The position numbers were made by a program, and so were the translations under genes. The notes below the pieces were generated by a model that worked only from the letters and a program-made list of their open reading frames with translations, did no database searches and was not told the DNA's origin. Shown here piece by piece: positions 47,389 through 56,804 of a stretch of 64,000 nt of DNA. The DNA is from Acinetobacter lwoffii (GTDB lineage: Bacteria; Pseudomonadota; Gammaproteobacteria; Pseudomonadales; Moraxellaceae). Location: contig NZ_CP077369.1 in NCBI RefSeq assembly GCF_019048525.1, forward strand, positions 3,100,001 through 3,164,000. The letters run 5' to 3'. Position 1 is the stretch's first letter; each line of letters opens with the position of its first letter.

Positions 47389-48039
47389 TTATTTTAAAGC
47401 CTTCTTACGTCCCTGCCCGATCAGGAAAACTTCCTTGGAGCGAGCACGTGATGCCAAAGGTTTAGATGTTTTCAGAACATCAAAACTATCAACCACTTGC
47501 TTACGGAATTCGTCAAAACCTGAACCTTGGAAAACTTTTACCACAAATTGACCTTTAGGGCCTAGCACCTTGTTGGCAAAATCCAGTGCAAGTTCACACA
47601 AGTAAATCTGACGCGGTTGATCTACAGCCTTATTACCTGATGTATTGGGGGCCATATCTGAAATTACAACGTCTACAGTACGACCATCTAAAATTTCTAA
47701 CAATTGCTGGAAGACTTCTTCTTCGCGAAAGTCACCTTGCAAGAAAGTCACATCAGGTAATGCATCCATTGGTAAAATGTCAGATGCAATTAATAAACCT
47801 TTGTCGCCGACCAACTTACCGGCGATTTGTGACCAACTCCCGGGAGCTGCACCTAAGTCGACCACGGTCATGCCGGGTTTGATGATCTTGTACTTTTCTT
47901 GCATTTCTAAGAGCTTATATGCTGCACGCGCACGATAGCCGTCCTTTTGTGCCTTTTTCACATAAGGATCGTCTAAATGCTCTCTCATCCAATCACGACT
48001 ACTTTTAGATAACTTTTGGTTGGTAATGCGTGTAGCCAT
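47389..48039 (-). CDS. rlmE: 23S rRNA (uridine-2552-2'-O)-methyltransferase RlmE
   Basis: RlmE (FtsJ/RrmJ) methylates U2552 in the A-loop of 23S rRNA. The 216-residue protein has [15 protein letters not shown] [18 protein letters not shown], the SAM motif [28 protein letters not shown] with the catalytic Asp, and [14 protein letters not shown] with the catalytic Lys. This K-D-K-E family pattern is intact. It is first of the rlmE-ftsH pair and is divergent from yhbY, as in E. coli. Confidence 0.97.
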   Translation of the reverse strand: MATRITNQKLSKSSRDWMREHLDDPYVKKAQKDGYRARAAYKLLEMQEKYKIIKPGMTVVDLGAAPGSWSQIAGKLVGDKGLLIASDILPMDALPDVTFLQGDFREEEVFQQLLEILDGRTVDVVISDMAPNTSGNKAVDQPRQIYLCELALDFANKVLGPKGQFVVKVFQGSGFDEFRKQVVDSFDVLKTSKPLASRARSKEVFLIGQGRKKALK

Positions 48040-48234
48040 AACTCTCTAAATAAAAAAACGTCTAATTATTAATTGTACGTGAAAAAGACATATTTTGCAG
48101 TATACATGTGTATCTAAATCTAGGAGTTTTGCTCGTTATGAAGAGATATTGGAAATGATTATTTCCTGATAATTTAAAGCGTTTGTTTTTTGCTTTTGCT
48201 ATACTAAGCCGTTTTAAAATTCAGGTTATCTCTC

Positions 48235-48558
48235 ATGGCGTCTTTATCTATTCAGGAACGTAAGCGTTTACGTCAAATCGGACATGCTTTAAACCCGGTC
48301 GTTATGCTGGGTGACAAAGGCCTGACTGAAAATGTCATCGAAGAATTAGCGCGTGCTTTAAACGATCACGAACTGATTAAAGTAAAAATCGTAGCTGAAG
48401 ATCGTGAAGCGCGTGCAGCATTGATTGCTGAAATTTCAGAAGCGACTGGTGCCGAAGTAGTTCAAACTATTGGTAAAATTGCGCTGCTTTACAAGAAAGC
48501 TGCGAAACAAAACCAAAAATTGTCCAACCTTGTCCGTTTCGCTCATCTGTCTAACTAA
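48235..48558 (+). CDS. yhbY: YhbY family RNA-binding protein (CRM domain)
   Basis: A 107-residue CRM-domain protein linked to 50S ribosome assembly. KRLRQIGHALNPVVMLGDKGLTE-type sequence, the GxxG-like loop, and LNDHELIKVKIV are canonical. It is divergent from rlmE, with about 195 bases between, an arrangement conserved across gammaproteobacteria. The downstream gene starts 11 bases after its stop and is probably co-transcribed. Confidence 0.96.
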   Translation: MASLSIQERKRLRQIGHALNPVVMLGDKGLTENVIEELARALNDHELIKVKIVAEDREARAALIAEISEATGAEVVQTIGKIALLYKKAAKQNQKLSNLVRFAHLSN

Positions 48559-48569
48559 GTACAGGACTT

Positions 48570-49109
48570 ATGGCAAGTTACGAACTTAGCGCATTTGATC
48601 GCCGTTTTCAGGCCATCTCTCTGGTTGCCGCCATTGAACAGCAAAGCCCATGCAATTTAAATGTGGGCTTCTGGATCCGTGATCCCAATCAGTACATCTT
48701 GTGGCCCGACATGGTGACGGCACATCCCCGTCAGGATTTCCTGTGGGAACAGACCTGCTTTGAAATTTTTATTGGGGTTCAGGGCGAAGATTTTTATCGT
48801 GAGATTAATCTTTCCCCTTCTCAGGCCTGGCAGGCTTATCAATTTGAAGAATACCGTTATCCTGAAGATATGCCACCGCAAGCTGCGGATGATATTGAGC
48901 TGAATCAGCTCAAACGTACGCATTATGGTCTTAATGTCAGTGTAGATCTGACTGATTTTATGGCAACACATAAACTGAAATGGGAAAACTTGTTCCTGGG
49001 TTTATCTGCTGTTTTAAAAACCTCACAAGGTGATCAATACTATGCCATGCAGCATAGTAGTCCTCAGGCAGATTTTCATAATAAACGTGACTGGTTGCAT
49101 GTATTTTAA
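48570..49109 (+). CDS. DOMON-like domain protein
   Basis: A 179-residue soluble beta-rich protein. LNVGFWIRD and LWEQTCFEIFIG followed by FYREINLSPSQAWQAYQF match proteins annotated as DOMON-like (family 9 carbohydrate-binding-like) in Moraxellaceae. No signal peptide is visible, so it should be cytoplasmic, unlike eukaryotic DOMON proteins. Ligand and role are unknown. It is 11 bases downstream of yhbY and ends with a terminator. Confidence 0.8.
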   Translation: MASYELSAFDRRFQAISLVAAIEQQSPCNLNVGFWIRDPNQYILWPDMVTAHPRQDFLWEQTCFEIFIGVQGEDFYREINLSPSQAWQAYQFEEYRYPEDMPPQAADDIELNQLKRTHYGLNVSVDLTDFMATHKLKWENLFLGLSAVLKTSQGDQYYAMQHSSPQADFHNKRDWLHVF

Positions 49110-49159
49110 ATAGATTGACGCTGTGCATCAGCTATTTAAAGTGTAACAGGCGAATAAAA

Positions 49160-49185
49160 CGTGAGACTTAAAGTCTCACGTTTTT
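49160..49185 (+). terminator. Intrinsic terminator after the yhbY/DOMON-like pair
   Basis: CGTGAGACTT and AAGTCTCACG form a perfect stem with a tiny loop, followed by TTTTT. Confidence 0.88.
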
Positions 49186-49257
49186 GTTTATTGCTCAACA
49201 ATGATTGATCCTCTGTATAATTATTTTAGATTTTTTATTGTTTTCAACGTTCATATT

Positions 49258-49478
49258 TTAATGATGTAGATGATGCTGCTCCTGAATAGATTTCACAGCA
49301 GCATAAAGAATAAAAGCAAAAGTAATGATCATCAGAAGAATGGTCCCAAACACCAGTCCCAGCACTCCCAAACATAATACGATTACACCTAGATAAAGTA
49401 TGCGCCCAATCCGCTTTCCAGATTCAGTAGCATGATCAATATCAGTAAAATAAGTACACCTACAAAATGCTGTTGCAT
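49258..49478 (-). pseudogene. Small membrane-protein gene, apparently frameshifted
   Basis: A strong Shine-Dalgarno (AAAGGGGGT) precedes an ATG at 49478. That frame encodes MQQHFVGVLILLILIML and stops after 29 codons at 49389. A second frame continues to 49258 with GRILYLGVIVLCLGVLGLVF and a His-rich end. Joining them (-1 shift) would give a hydrophobic protein of about 73 residues. The 93-codon frame that starts at 49539 begins inside a terminator hairpin and translates the Shine-Dalgarno, so its N-terminus is not credible. No slippery heptamer was seen. A sequencing error remains possible. Confidence 0.5.
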
Positions 49479-49525
49479 CGTGACCCCCTTTAATTGTTAT
49501 TGTGAGTCCGTTTTGCTGCATAAAG

Positions 49526-49557
49526 ACAAAGGAGAACATTTGATTGTTCTCCTTTTT
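49526..49557. terminator. Terminator between two small genes
   Basis: GGAGAACA (49531-49538) and TGTTCTCC (49545-49552) pair around TTTGAT. The T run is on the plus side, with a weaker one on the minus side. Confidence 0.6.
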
Positions 49558-49580
49558 AAATAGCGGCCTTTCAGCGCAGC

Positions 49581-50069
49581 CTAACTTTTCAGCTCAGGAC
49601 TTTTGTCCGAGCTCTCTGTTTTCACCACGGGTTTGACTTTTTTCAGTACTTCAATGGTACTGTCCTTAGAACGTTTAAAAGTATCGGTCAGATGTTCCTT
49701 ATGCTTGGTCGAAATCTGACTGACATCCTCTTTCAACTCTTTACCCAGATTAGATAAGTCTTCGAAGACAGCGTTGAATTCTGTCTTGATAAAGCTTTTC
49801 AGTTCAGTTAATTCTTTCTGCGAATCGAAAATCTGCTCCTTCAAAGTATCAATACGCTGTAACACCTCCTGCTTAAATTGACGCAATTGTTCCTGCACAG
49901 TGTCGCTTAACTGCTTGGCTTCAACTTCAAGCTTTTCCTTACTTTCCTCGATGGTTCCAATTGCCTGATCTTTAGCCTCGACTGCTACTTTTTCAAGCTT
50001 CTCGGCAGTTTCAGTGACCACGCTCGGAGTGATTTTTTTAGATGTAGTAGATTTAGGTGCTGTAGCCAT
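49581..50069 (-). CDS. Coiled-coil, phasin-like hypothetical protein
   Basis: A 162-residue, highly charged alpha-helical protein with heptad-like repeats over most of its length (AKQLSDTVQEQLRQFKQEV, DTLKEQIFDSQKELTELK). It has a Ser/Thr/Lys-rich start and a Lys/Ser-rich end. The composition resembles phasins or apolipoprotein-like proteins, but no specific domain is recognised. It may coat a hydrophobic surface or be structural. The ATG at 50069 is preceded by AGGAAC. A possible terminator follows at 49526-49557. Confidence 0.65.
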   Translation of the reverse strand: MATAPKSTTSKKITPSVVTETAEKLEKVAVEAKDQAIGTIEESKEKLEVEAKQLSDTVQEQLRQFKQEVLQRIDTLKEQIFDSQKELTELKSFIKTEFNAVFEDLSNLGKELKEDVSQISTKHKEHLTDTFKRSKDSTIEVLKKVKPVVKTESSDKSPELKS

Positions 50070-50239
50070 TTGTCTTGTTCCTATTGTTATATCGACTAAG
50101 CTATATTAGTAGATTTGATAAAAATTAAGATTTGATTTGTCTGACAATTATTAATTGCTTACATTTTTTCACATTGCTTACAAAACAGACTTCCATGCAA
50201 AAAGCAAGCCATTTATCTCATACTTTCGCTGCAAAGCCG

Positions 50240-50269
50240 TTGGACTTTAGGGGTCATTCTGCGTATAAT
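50240..50269 (+). promoter_or_regulatory. Sigma-70 promoter of carA
   Basis: TTGGAC (50240-50245) and a perfect TATAAT (50264-50269) are 18 bases apart, preceded by an AT-rich stretch. Transcription should begin near 50276, giving a leader of about 100 bases. Confidence 0.8.
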
Positions 50270-50284
50270 GCCGTGTTAAGTTCA

Positions 50285-50351
50285 AGCGAGCAGACATAGG
50301 AGGGTAGGTTTAAAAAATAGCCTTCCTTTTTTTTCGTCTTCTCGCTTTTTT
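50285..50351 (+). promoter_or_regulatory. Terminator-like nested hairpins in the carA leader (candidate attenuator)
   Basis: GGAGGG (50299-50304) pairs with CCTTCC (50321-50326, one G-U) and is followed by eight T. An outer pair AGCGAG (50285-50290) and CTCGCT (50341-50346) is followed by another T run. Both resemble intrinsic terminators placed before the coding region, as in pyrimidine-gene attenuation. No leader peptide with an ATG is visible. Confidence 0.55.
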
Positions 50352-50377
50352 ACAGCCTAAATTTCAGGAGCTTTGGT

Positions 50378-51517
50378 TTGAGCACCCCAGCAATTTTAGC
50401 CCTTGCCGACGGAACTATCTTTAAAGGTACTTCGATTGGCGCATCGGGTAGTACGACTGGTGAAGTCGTTTTCAACACTGCCATGACTGGCTATCAAGAA
50501 ATTTTGACTGACCCGAGTTATGCACAGCAACTTGTGACACTGACTTACCCACATATCGGTAACACAGGCTGCAATGAAGAAGACGCTGAATCAGGTCGTA
50601 TTCATAAGGTTTGGGCTAACGGATTGATCATTCGTGACCTGCCTTTACTGCACAGTAACTTCCGTTCAACCCAATCATTAGCTGAATATTTGGTACAACA
50701 CAATGTTGTGGCAATTGCGGATATCGACACGCGTAAATTGACACGTATCTTACGTGACAAAGGTGCGCAAAATGGCTGTATCCTTGCTGGCGAAAATATC
50801 ACTGAAGCTGAAGCGCTTGAAAAAGCACGTGCATTTGGTGGTTTAAACGGTTTAGACCTGGCAAAAGAATGTTGCGACCCTGAAGGTTTTGAATGGACTG
50901 AAGGCTCTTGGACATTAGGCAAAGGTTTCTCTCAACCAGAAGCTAAATTCCATGTTGTTGCATACGATTACGGTGTCAAAACCAACATCTTACGTATGCT
51001 CGCAGACCGCGGTTGTAAACTGACTGTTGTGCCGGCGCAAACTCCTGCTGCTGATGTACTTGCACTGAATCCGGATGGCGTGTTCCTTTCGAACGGTCCT
51101 GGTGATCCGGCTGCATGTGACTACGCAATTGAAGCTGTAAAAACAATTGTAGAAACCACTGAAATTCCAGTATTTGGTATCTGCCTGGGTCACCAGATTC
51201 TTGCGCTTGCAAGTGGTGCTAAAACCTTAAAAATGCCTCACGGCCACCACGGTGCGAACCATCCTGTACAAAATCTTGATAACGGTACAGTGATGATTAC
51301 TTCTCAAAACCATGGCTTCGCAGTCGATGAAAGCAATCTGCCTGATGTGTTGCGTGTAACGCATCGCTCACTGTTTGATGGCACCAACCAAGGTATCCAT
51401 CGTACAGACAAACCTGCGTTCAGCTTCCAGGGTCACCCTGAAGCAAGCCCGGGTCCACATGACTGCGCACCATTGTTCGATCATTTCATCGAACTTATCG
51501 AAGCATCTAAGAAGTAA
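50378..51517 (+). CDS. carA: Carbamoyl-phosphate synthase small (glutaminase) subunit
   Basis: CarA releases ammonia from glutamine and channels it to CarB for carbamoyl phosphate, the precursor of arginine and pyrimidines. The 379-residue protein has an N-terminal CPSase domain and a class I glutamine amidotransferase domain. The nucleophile Cys is in [14 protein letters not shown], and His/Glu are in [16 protein letters not shown]. The start is TTG at 50378, supported by AGGAG seven bases upstream; no in-frame ATG is available near it. It is followed by carB 13 bases later. Confidence 0.97.
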   Translation: MSTPAILALADGTIFKGTSIGASGSTTGEVVFNTAMTGYQEILTDPSYAQQLVTLTYPHIGNTGCNEEDAESGRIHKVWANGLIIRDLPLLHSNFRSTQSLAEYLVQHNVVAIADIDTRKLTRILRDKGAQNGCILAGENITEAEALEKARAFGGLNGLDLAKECCDPEGFEWTEGSWTLGKGFSQPEAKFHVVAYDYGVKTNILRMLADRGCKLTVVPAQTPAADVLALNPDGVFLSNGPGDPAACDYAIEAVKTIVETTEIPVFGICLGHQILALASGAKTLKMPHGHHGANHPVQNLDNGTVMITSQNHGFAVDESNLPDVLRVTHRSLFDGTNQGIHRTDKPAFSFQGHPEASPGPHDCAPLFDHFIELIEASKK

Positions 51518-51530
51518 TTAAGGAAGCATC

Positions 51531-54500
51531 ATGGCTAAACGTACTGACATTAAAAGCATCTTGATTATTGGTGCTGGTCCGATTGTCATCGGTCAAGCAT
51601 GTGAGTTTGACTACTCAGGTGCTCAAGCATGTAAAGCCCTTCGTGAAGAAGGCTATCGCGTTATTTTGGTCAACTCAAACCCAGCGACCATCATGACCGA
51701 CCCAACCATGGCGGATGCAACGTATATTGAGCCAATTACTTGGCAAACTGTTGCAGCGATCATTGAGAAAGAGCGCCCAGATGCTGTTCTTCCAACCATG
51801 GGTGGTCAAACTGCATTGAACTGTGCCCTTGCCCTTGATGAGCACGGCATTTTAGAAAAATTCAATGTTGAATTGATCGGTGCGACCAAAGAAGCGATTG
51901 AAAAAGCTGAAGACCGCAAACTGTTCGACCAGGCAATGCGTAAAATTGGTCTTGAATGTCCAAAAGCTGACGTTGCTGAGTCAATGGAACATGCTTTAGA
52001 AATTCAAGCACGTTTCGGCTTCCCAGTGATTATCCGTCCATCATTCACGATGGGTGGTTCAGGTGGCGGTATCGCGTACAACAAAGAAGAATTCATCGAA
52101 ATTTGTGAACGCGGTTTCGATCTTTCTCCGACTAAACAATTATTGATCGATGAATCTTTAATTGGTTGGAAAGAGTACGAGATGGAAGTTGTTCGTGACA
52201 AAAACGACAACTGTATCATCGTATGTACCATTGAAAACTTTGACCCAATGGGCGTGCATACAGGTGACTCAATCACTGTTGCCCCTGCGCAAACATTGAC
52301 AGACAAAGAATTCCAGCTTTTACGTAATGCATCTTTAGCGGTTCTCCGTGAAATTGGCGTAGAAACAGGTGGTTCTAACGTACAGTTCGGTATTTGCCCA
52401 AATACTGGCCGTATGGTGGTGATCGAGATGAACCCACGTGTATCACGTTCATCTGCCCTTGCCTCTAAAGCAACTGGTTTCCCAATTGCAAAAATCGCAG
52501 CGAAATTGGCTGTGGGTTATACGCTTGATGAGTTGAAAAACGACATCACTGGCGGTACAACGCCTGCATCGTTCGAACCTGCAATCGACTACGTTGTTAC
52601 TAAGATTCCTCGTTTCAACTTCGAGAAATTCCCACAAGCTGACGCAACGCTTACAACTCAGATGAAATCTGTCGGTGAAGTGATGGCGATTGGTCGTAAC
52701 TTCCAGGAATCTGTACAAAAAGCCCTTCGTGGTCTTGAAGTTGGCGCTTCTGGTTTTGACGAAAAAATTGAAGTGGGTGCTGAAGGCGCGCGCGACAAAA
52801 TCTTGCAAGAGCTTAAAGTTCCAGGTCCTGAGCGTATTTGGTACGTGGGCGACGCATTCCGTCACGGCTTTACTTTAGACGAAGTATTCGCTGCAACGAA
52901 CATTGACCGCTGGTTCTTGATTCAAATCGAAGACATCATCAAAACTGAAAACCAAATCAAAACTTTAGGTTTTGGCGACTTGAACGCAGACAACATCCGT
53001 GCATTCAAACGTAAAGGTTTATCAGATCTTCGCATTGCGGACTTGATGGGCATTTCACAAAAACAATTCCGTAAACACCGTTGGAACCTGGGCGTAACTC
53101 CAGTTTACAAACGTGTCGATACATGTGCTGCAGAATTCGAATCTGATACAGCCTACATGTACTCAACTTACGATGAAGAGTGTGAAGCCAATCCGTCTGC
53201 AAAAGACAAGATCATGGTGATCGGCGGTGGCCCTAACCGTATTGGCCAAGGGATCGAGTTCGATTACTGCTGTGTACACGCAGCGCTTGCTATGCGTGAA
53301 GATGGTTACGAAACCATCATGGTGAACTGTAACCCTGAAACTGTTTCTACGGATTACGATACTTCAGATCGTTTGTACTTTGAACCGATCACACTTGAAG
53401 ACGTGCTTGAAATCGTACGTATCGAGAAGCCGAAAGGCATTATCGTTCAGTACGGTGGTCAAACACCTTTGAAATTGGCTCGTGCTCTAGAAGAAGCCGG
53501 TGCGCCAATTATCGGTACATCACCTGATGCGATTGACCGTGCAGAAGACCGTGAACGTTTCCAGCAAATGATTCAACGTCTGCAACTTCGTCAACCGAAC
53601 AACAGCATTGTAAAATCTGCTGAAGAAGGTATGGCTGAAGCATCTAAAGTCGGCTACCCGCTTGTAGTACGTCCTTCTTACGTCCTTGGTGGTCGTGCGA
53701 TGGAAATCGTGTACAACGACGAAGAACTCAAACGCTACTTACGTGATGCGGTTCAAGCATCTAACGAAGCGCCTGTTCTTCTTGACCGTTTCTTAGATGA
53801 TGCGATCGAAGTTGACGTGGACTGCGTATCTGACGGTAAAGACGTTGTGATTGGCGGCATCATGCAGCACATTGAACAAGCGGGTATTCACTCAGGTGAC
53901 TCGGCATGTTCGATTCCTCCTTACTCTCTATCTAAAGAGATTCAGGACGAAATGCGTCGTCAAACCGTGGCTATGGCAAAAGAGCTTGGCGTGATCGGTT
54001 TGATGAACGTTCAGTTTGCGGTTAAAGGTGAAGACGTTTACATTCTGGAAGTGAACCCACGTGCGTCTCGTACTGTGCCATTCGTTTCTAAGTGTATCGG
54101 TGAATCTTTAGCGAAAGTTGCTGCACGTTGTATGGCGGGTCAATCTCTTGAGTCTCAAGGCTTTACATCAGAGATTATTCCTGAGCACTTCTCTGTCAAA
54201 GAAGCCGTGTTCCCGTTCAACAAATTCCCTGGTGTTGACCCAATCCTTGGCCCTGAGATGAAATCGACTGGCGAAGTGATGGGCGTTGGTAAAACATTTG
54301 GTGAAGCGTTCTATAAAGCTGTTTTAGGTGCAAACGAGCGTTTACCAGGTCTTCCAACTGAAGGCGAAGTAAAACACGCATTTATCTCTGTACGTGACTC
54401 AGATAAACCACGTGCGGCGGGTATCGCAAAACAATTGATTGACCTAGGCTTCAAGATTCTTGCAACTGATGGTACATTTAAAGTGATTAGCGATGCTGGT

Positions 54501-54761
54501 CTTGAATGTGAACGTGTCAATAAAGTAACTGAAGGTCGTCCTAACATTGTGGACCGTATTAAAAACGGCGAAATCCACCTTGTGATTAACACGACTGAAG
54601 GCAAAAAGGCACAAGAAGACTCATTCTCGATCCGTCGTTCAGCACTTCAAGGTAAAGTGTATAACACAACTACATTGAATGGTGCGGATGCAGTATGCCA
54701 AGCTTTAGCAATTAAATTGCCAATGGATGTATATCGTTTGCAAGACCTAACTAAAGGTTAA
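51531..54761 (+). CDS. carB: Carbamoyl-phosphate synthase large subunit
   Basis: CarB makes carbamoyl phosphate from bicarbonate, ammonia and two ATP. The 1076-residue protein has the usual two homologous ATP-grasp halves. [10 protein letters not shown] is in the first half and GGRAMEIVY in the second, with ATP-binding [13 protein letters not shown] between them. A C-terminal allosteric MGS-like domain ([20 protein letters not shown], then [17 protein letters not shown]) binds ornithine and UMP. Length matches E. coli. It lies 13 bases after carA, with AAGGAAG as ribosome-binding site. Confidence 0.98.
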   Translation: MAKRTDIKSILIIGAGPIVIGQACEFDYSGAQACKALREEGYRVILVNSNPATIMTDPTMADATYIEPITWQTVAAIIEKERPDAVLPTMGGQTALNCALALDEHGILEKFNVELIGATKEAIEKAEDRKLFDQAMRKIGLECPKADVAESMEHALEIQARFGFPVIIRPSFTMGGSGGGIAYNKEEFIEICERGFDLSPTKQLLIDESLIGWKEYEMEVVRDKNDNCIIVCTIENFDPMGVHTGDSITVAPAQTLTDKEFQLLRNASLAVLREIGVETGGSNVQFGICPNTGRMVVIEMNPRVSRSSALASKATGFPIAKIAAKLAVGYTLDELKNDITGGTTPASFEPAIDYVVTKIPRFNFEKFPQADATLTTQMKSVGEVMAIGRNFQESVQKALRGLEVGASGFDEKIEVGAEGARDKILQELKVPGPERIWYVGDAFRHGFTLDEVFAATNIDRWFLIQIEDIIKTENQIKTLGFGDLNADNIRAFKRKGLSDLRIADLMGISQKQFRKHRWNLGVTPVYKRVDTCAAEFESDTAYMYSTYDEECEANPSAKDKIMVIGGGPNRIGQGIEFDYCCVHAALAMREDGYETIMVNCNPETVSTDYDTSDRLYFEPITLEDVLEIVRIEKPKGIIVQYGGQTPLKLARALEEAGAPIIGTSPDAIDRAEDRERFQQMIQRLQLRQPNNSIVKSAEEGMAEASKVGYPLVVRPSYVLGGRAMEIVYNDEELKRYLRDAVQASNEAPVLLDRFLDDAIEVDVDCVSDGKDVVIGGIMQHIEQAGIHSGDSACSIPPYSLSKEIQDEMRRQTVAMAKELGVIGLMNVQFAVKGEDVYILEVNPRASRTVPFVSKCIGESLAKVAARCMAGQSLESQGFTSEIIPEHFSVKEAVFPFNKFPGVDPILGPEMKSTGEVMGVGKTFGEAFYKAVLGANERLPGLPTEGEVKHAFISVRDSDKPRAAGIAKQLIDLGFKILATDGTFKVISDAGLECERVNKVTEGRPNIVDRIKNGEIHLVINTTEGKKAQEDSFSIRRSALQGKVYNTTTLNGADAVCQALAIKLPMDVYRLQDLTKG

Positions 54762-54776
54762 TTCGCTTCCAAGAAG

Positions 54777-54808
54777 TCCCGCTACCTTCTTGGTGGCGGG
54801 CTTTTTTT
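54777..54808 (+). terminator. Intrinsic terminator after carB
   Basis: CCCGCTACC pairs with GGTGGCGGG (one T-G) around TTCTT, followed by eight T. Confidence 0.9.
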
Positions 54809-54852
54809 TATTTATAGATTTTATATCTTTCAACTGACTTTTGAGGGACAAC

Positions 54853-55329
54853 ATGCAACGTTATCCTATGACACCTGAAGGCAAAATTGCCTTAGAGAAA
54901 GAATTACACCAACTGAAAACAGTGGATCGCCCACGTATTACAGCTTCAATTGCAGAAGCGCGTGAACACGGCGACTTAAAAGAAAATGCAGAATACCATG
55001 CAGCACGTGAACAGCAAGGCTTCTGTGAAGGTCGTATTCAGGACATCGAAGGCAAACTGGGTGCAGCTCAGGTGATCGACGTAAAAGAACTTGAACAGAA
55101 TGGTCGTGTGGTTTTTGGTGTAACGGTCACGATTGAAAATCTGGATACTGAAGAACAGAAAACCTATAAAATTGTAGGTGATGACGAAGCAGACTTTAAG
55201 ATTAACAAGATCTCTGTGAACTCGCCAATTGCACGTGGTCTTTTAGGTAAAAACGAAGGCGACGATGTGAAAATCAATACACCAAACGGTGAAGTTGAAT
55301 ACGAAATTGTGAAAGTTGAATATCTTTAA
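54853..55329 (+). CDS. greA: Transcription elongation factor GreA
   Basis: GreA rescues backtracked RNA polymerase by stimulating transcript cleavage. The 158-residue protein starts [18 protein letters not shown] and has the coiled-coil tip [16 protein letters not shown] with the acidic residues. The C-terminal FKBP-like domain contains [24 protein letters not shown] ahead of the ATG at 54853 decides the start against an in-frame TTG at 54841. carAB-greA order is shared with Pseudomonas. Its terminator is split by the IS4-family element. Confidence 0.97.
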   Translation: MQRYPMTPEGKIALEKELHQLKTVDRPRITASIAEAREHGDLKENAEYHAAREQQGFCEGRIQDIEGKLGAAQVIDVKELEQNGRVVFGVTVTIENLDTEEQKTYKIVGDDEADFKINKISVNSPIARGLLGKNEGDDVKINTPNGEVEYEIVKVEYL

Positions 55330-55350
55330 AATTTAAAGCTGTTTAATTTA

Positions 55351-55366
55351 AAGCCCCTCGATTGAG
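55351..55366 (+). terminator. Left half of the greA terminator, interrupted by an insertion
   Basis: AAGCCCCTCGATTGAG ends where the IS begins. Joined to GGGGTTTTTT at the other side (56768 on), it would form CCCCTC-GATT-GAGGGG plus a T run. The right part, with the duplicated target, still makes a shorter hairpin at 56759-56779. Confidence 0.75.
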
Positions 55367-55405
55367 TAATGCCAGTCAGTTAAGCAGACATTAGAAAAAT
55401 GTAGT

Positions 55406-55440
55406 AAAAATGAGTGTATGCCAATACGCTCATTTTTTTT
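55406..55440 (+). terminator. Terminator-like hairpin just before the IS4 transposase start
   Basis: TGAGTGTAT (55411-55419) pairs with ATACGCTCA (55424-55432; one wobble), followed by eight T that run straight into the ATG at 55441. It could stop readthrough from greA or hide the start from ribosomes. Confidence 0.6.
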
Positions 55441-56745
55441 ATGACTTTATCTGAAAATTTAGATTGCACCCTTCAACATTCTTTGCCTTCACTCAGCCAT
55501 TTCAGTGAACTCATTGATTTAAACTGGATTAAAGAAAGCCTACATCAAACAGGTAAGGCTTCTATCAGGAGAAGAAAATTACCTGCCGAACATGTGGTAT
55601 GGCTGGTAATTGGGCTTGCCCTATTTCGAGATCAACCGATCGGGTATGTCGTAGAGCAACTAAAACTTGTGTTTGGTACAACAGAATATTGTGTCCCCAG
55701 TGCAGCAGTGCAAGCACGACAACGTTTAGGACGAGAGCCCTTGAATACCTTGTTTTCTCTACTCAGCCAAGCCTGGTTTGAAGAATCCCAACAGCAATAC
55801 TCAAACTTTCATGGCCTTAGTGTATGTGCTGTTGACGGGGTGGTTTGGTCTATGCCTTATACAGACGAGAATTTTGAACACTTTGGCTCATCTAAGGGTA
55901 AAACCGCTGCAGCCCCTTATCCACAAGTGAGAGCAACCTGCCTGGTAAATACCAGCACCCATGAAATCATTGATGCCCAAATAGGTAGCATGGATCAGGG
56001 TGAACTTACACTGGCAAATCGATTATGTCCTCCATCGCATAGTATTACCTTGTTTGATCGAGCCTATTTCTCTGCTGATTTCTTGATTGACTGGCAAACA
56101 CGAGTAGAAGCCAGTCATTGGTTAATGAGAGCAAAAGATAATTTACGCTATGAGATCATTAAACGTAATTCCCCGCATGACTTTCAAATCAAAATGCCTC
56201 TTTCAGCTAGAGCCAGGAAGCTAAATCCATCATTAGGAGAATATTGGGAAGCGCGTTTGATTGAAGTTGAGCAGGCAGGGAAAATTAGACGTTATATCAC
56301 TTCATTAATGGATTCAAAGGCATATCCACTGATAGGCTTGGCGAAGCTTTATGCCCAGCGCTGGGAAATAGAAATGTGTTACCGAGAAATCAAAAGTGAT
56401 TTACAGGAAGGTAAGCATTTGAGGAGCAAGCAACCTGATTTAATTTATCAAGAATTATGGGGGGTCTTCATTGCCTATAATATTCTAAGAAGACAAATGA
56501 AACATATGGCTCAACGTGCAAAAGTCAGTCCTTTGAGAATCAGCTTTCATATTGCCTCTATCAGCATCCTGAATATATTAAGATTTGATTCTTTAGACTC
56601 CGCAGGGAATTTACCTAAACATCTAGAAAGTTTACTGGAGAAATCGAGGAGGTATGTTTTGCCTGAGAGAAGGGTTAGAAGTTGCCCACGAGTTGTGAAA
56701 GGAAAACCGCAGAAATACCCAAGAAAATGCCAGTCAATTTCTTAA
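55441..56745 (+). CDS. IS4-family transposase
   Basis: A 434-residue DDE transposase. An N-terminal DUF4372-like region (IRRRKLPAEHVVWLVIGLAL) precedes the catalytic core: Asp in VCAVDGVVWSMP, Asp in ITLFDRAYFSADFL, and Glu in WEIEMCYREIKSDLQ, the Y(2)R(3)E(6)K-like signature of IS4. The frame is open from a GTG at 55414, but that codon lies in the hairpin, so ATG 55441 is preferred. The protein appears complete, so the element may be mobile. Confidence 0.93.
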   Translation: MTLSENLDCTLQHSLPSLSHFSELIDLNWIKESLHQTGKASIRRRKLPAEHVVWLVIGLALFRDQPIGYVVEQLKLVFGTTEYCVPSAAVQARQRLGREPLNTLFSLLSQAWFEESQQQYSNFHGLSVCAVDGVVWSMPYTDENFEHFGSSKGKTAAAPYPQVRATCLVNTSTHEIIDAQIGSMDQGELTLANRLCPPSHSITLFDRAYFSADFLIDWQTRVEASHWLMRAKDNLRYEIIKRNSPHDFQIKMPLSARARKLNPSLGEYWEARLIEVEQAGKIRRYITSLMDSKAYPLIGLAKLYAQRWEIEMCYREIKSDLQEGKHLRSKQPDLIYQELWGVFIAYNILRRQMKHMAQRAKVSPLRISFHIASISILNILRFDSLDSAGNLPKHLESLLEKSRRYVLPERRVRSCPRVVKGKPQKYPRKCQSIS

Positions 56746-56804
56746 CTGACTGGCATTACCTCGATTGAGGGGTTTTTTACCTTTATCTGCTTCCTACAAA
56801 CGAA

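Larger units (their letters stand above)
55367..56758 (+). mobile_element. IS4-family insertion sequence, complete
   Basis: Terminal inverted repeats are TAATGCCAGTCAGTTAAG (55367-55384) and its exact complement (56741-56758). An 11-base target duplication, CCTCGATTGAG, stands on both sides (55356-55366 and 56759-56769). The 1392-base element has one intact transposase. The insertion point is in the hairpin of the greA terminator. Sharp ends and a perfect duplication suggest a recent event. Confidence 0.96.

Noticed and set aside
49479..49539. Start of a 93-codon protein at 49539
   Set aside because: The first codons lie in a terminator hairpin and then translate the Shine-Dalgarno of the more plausible start at 49478.
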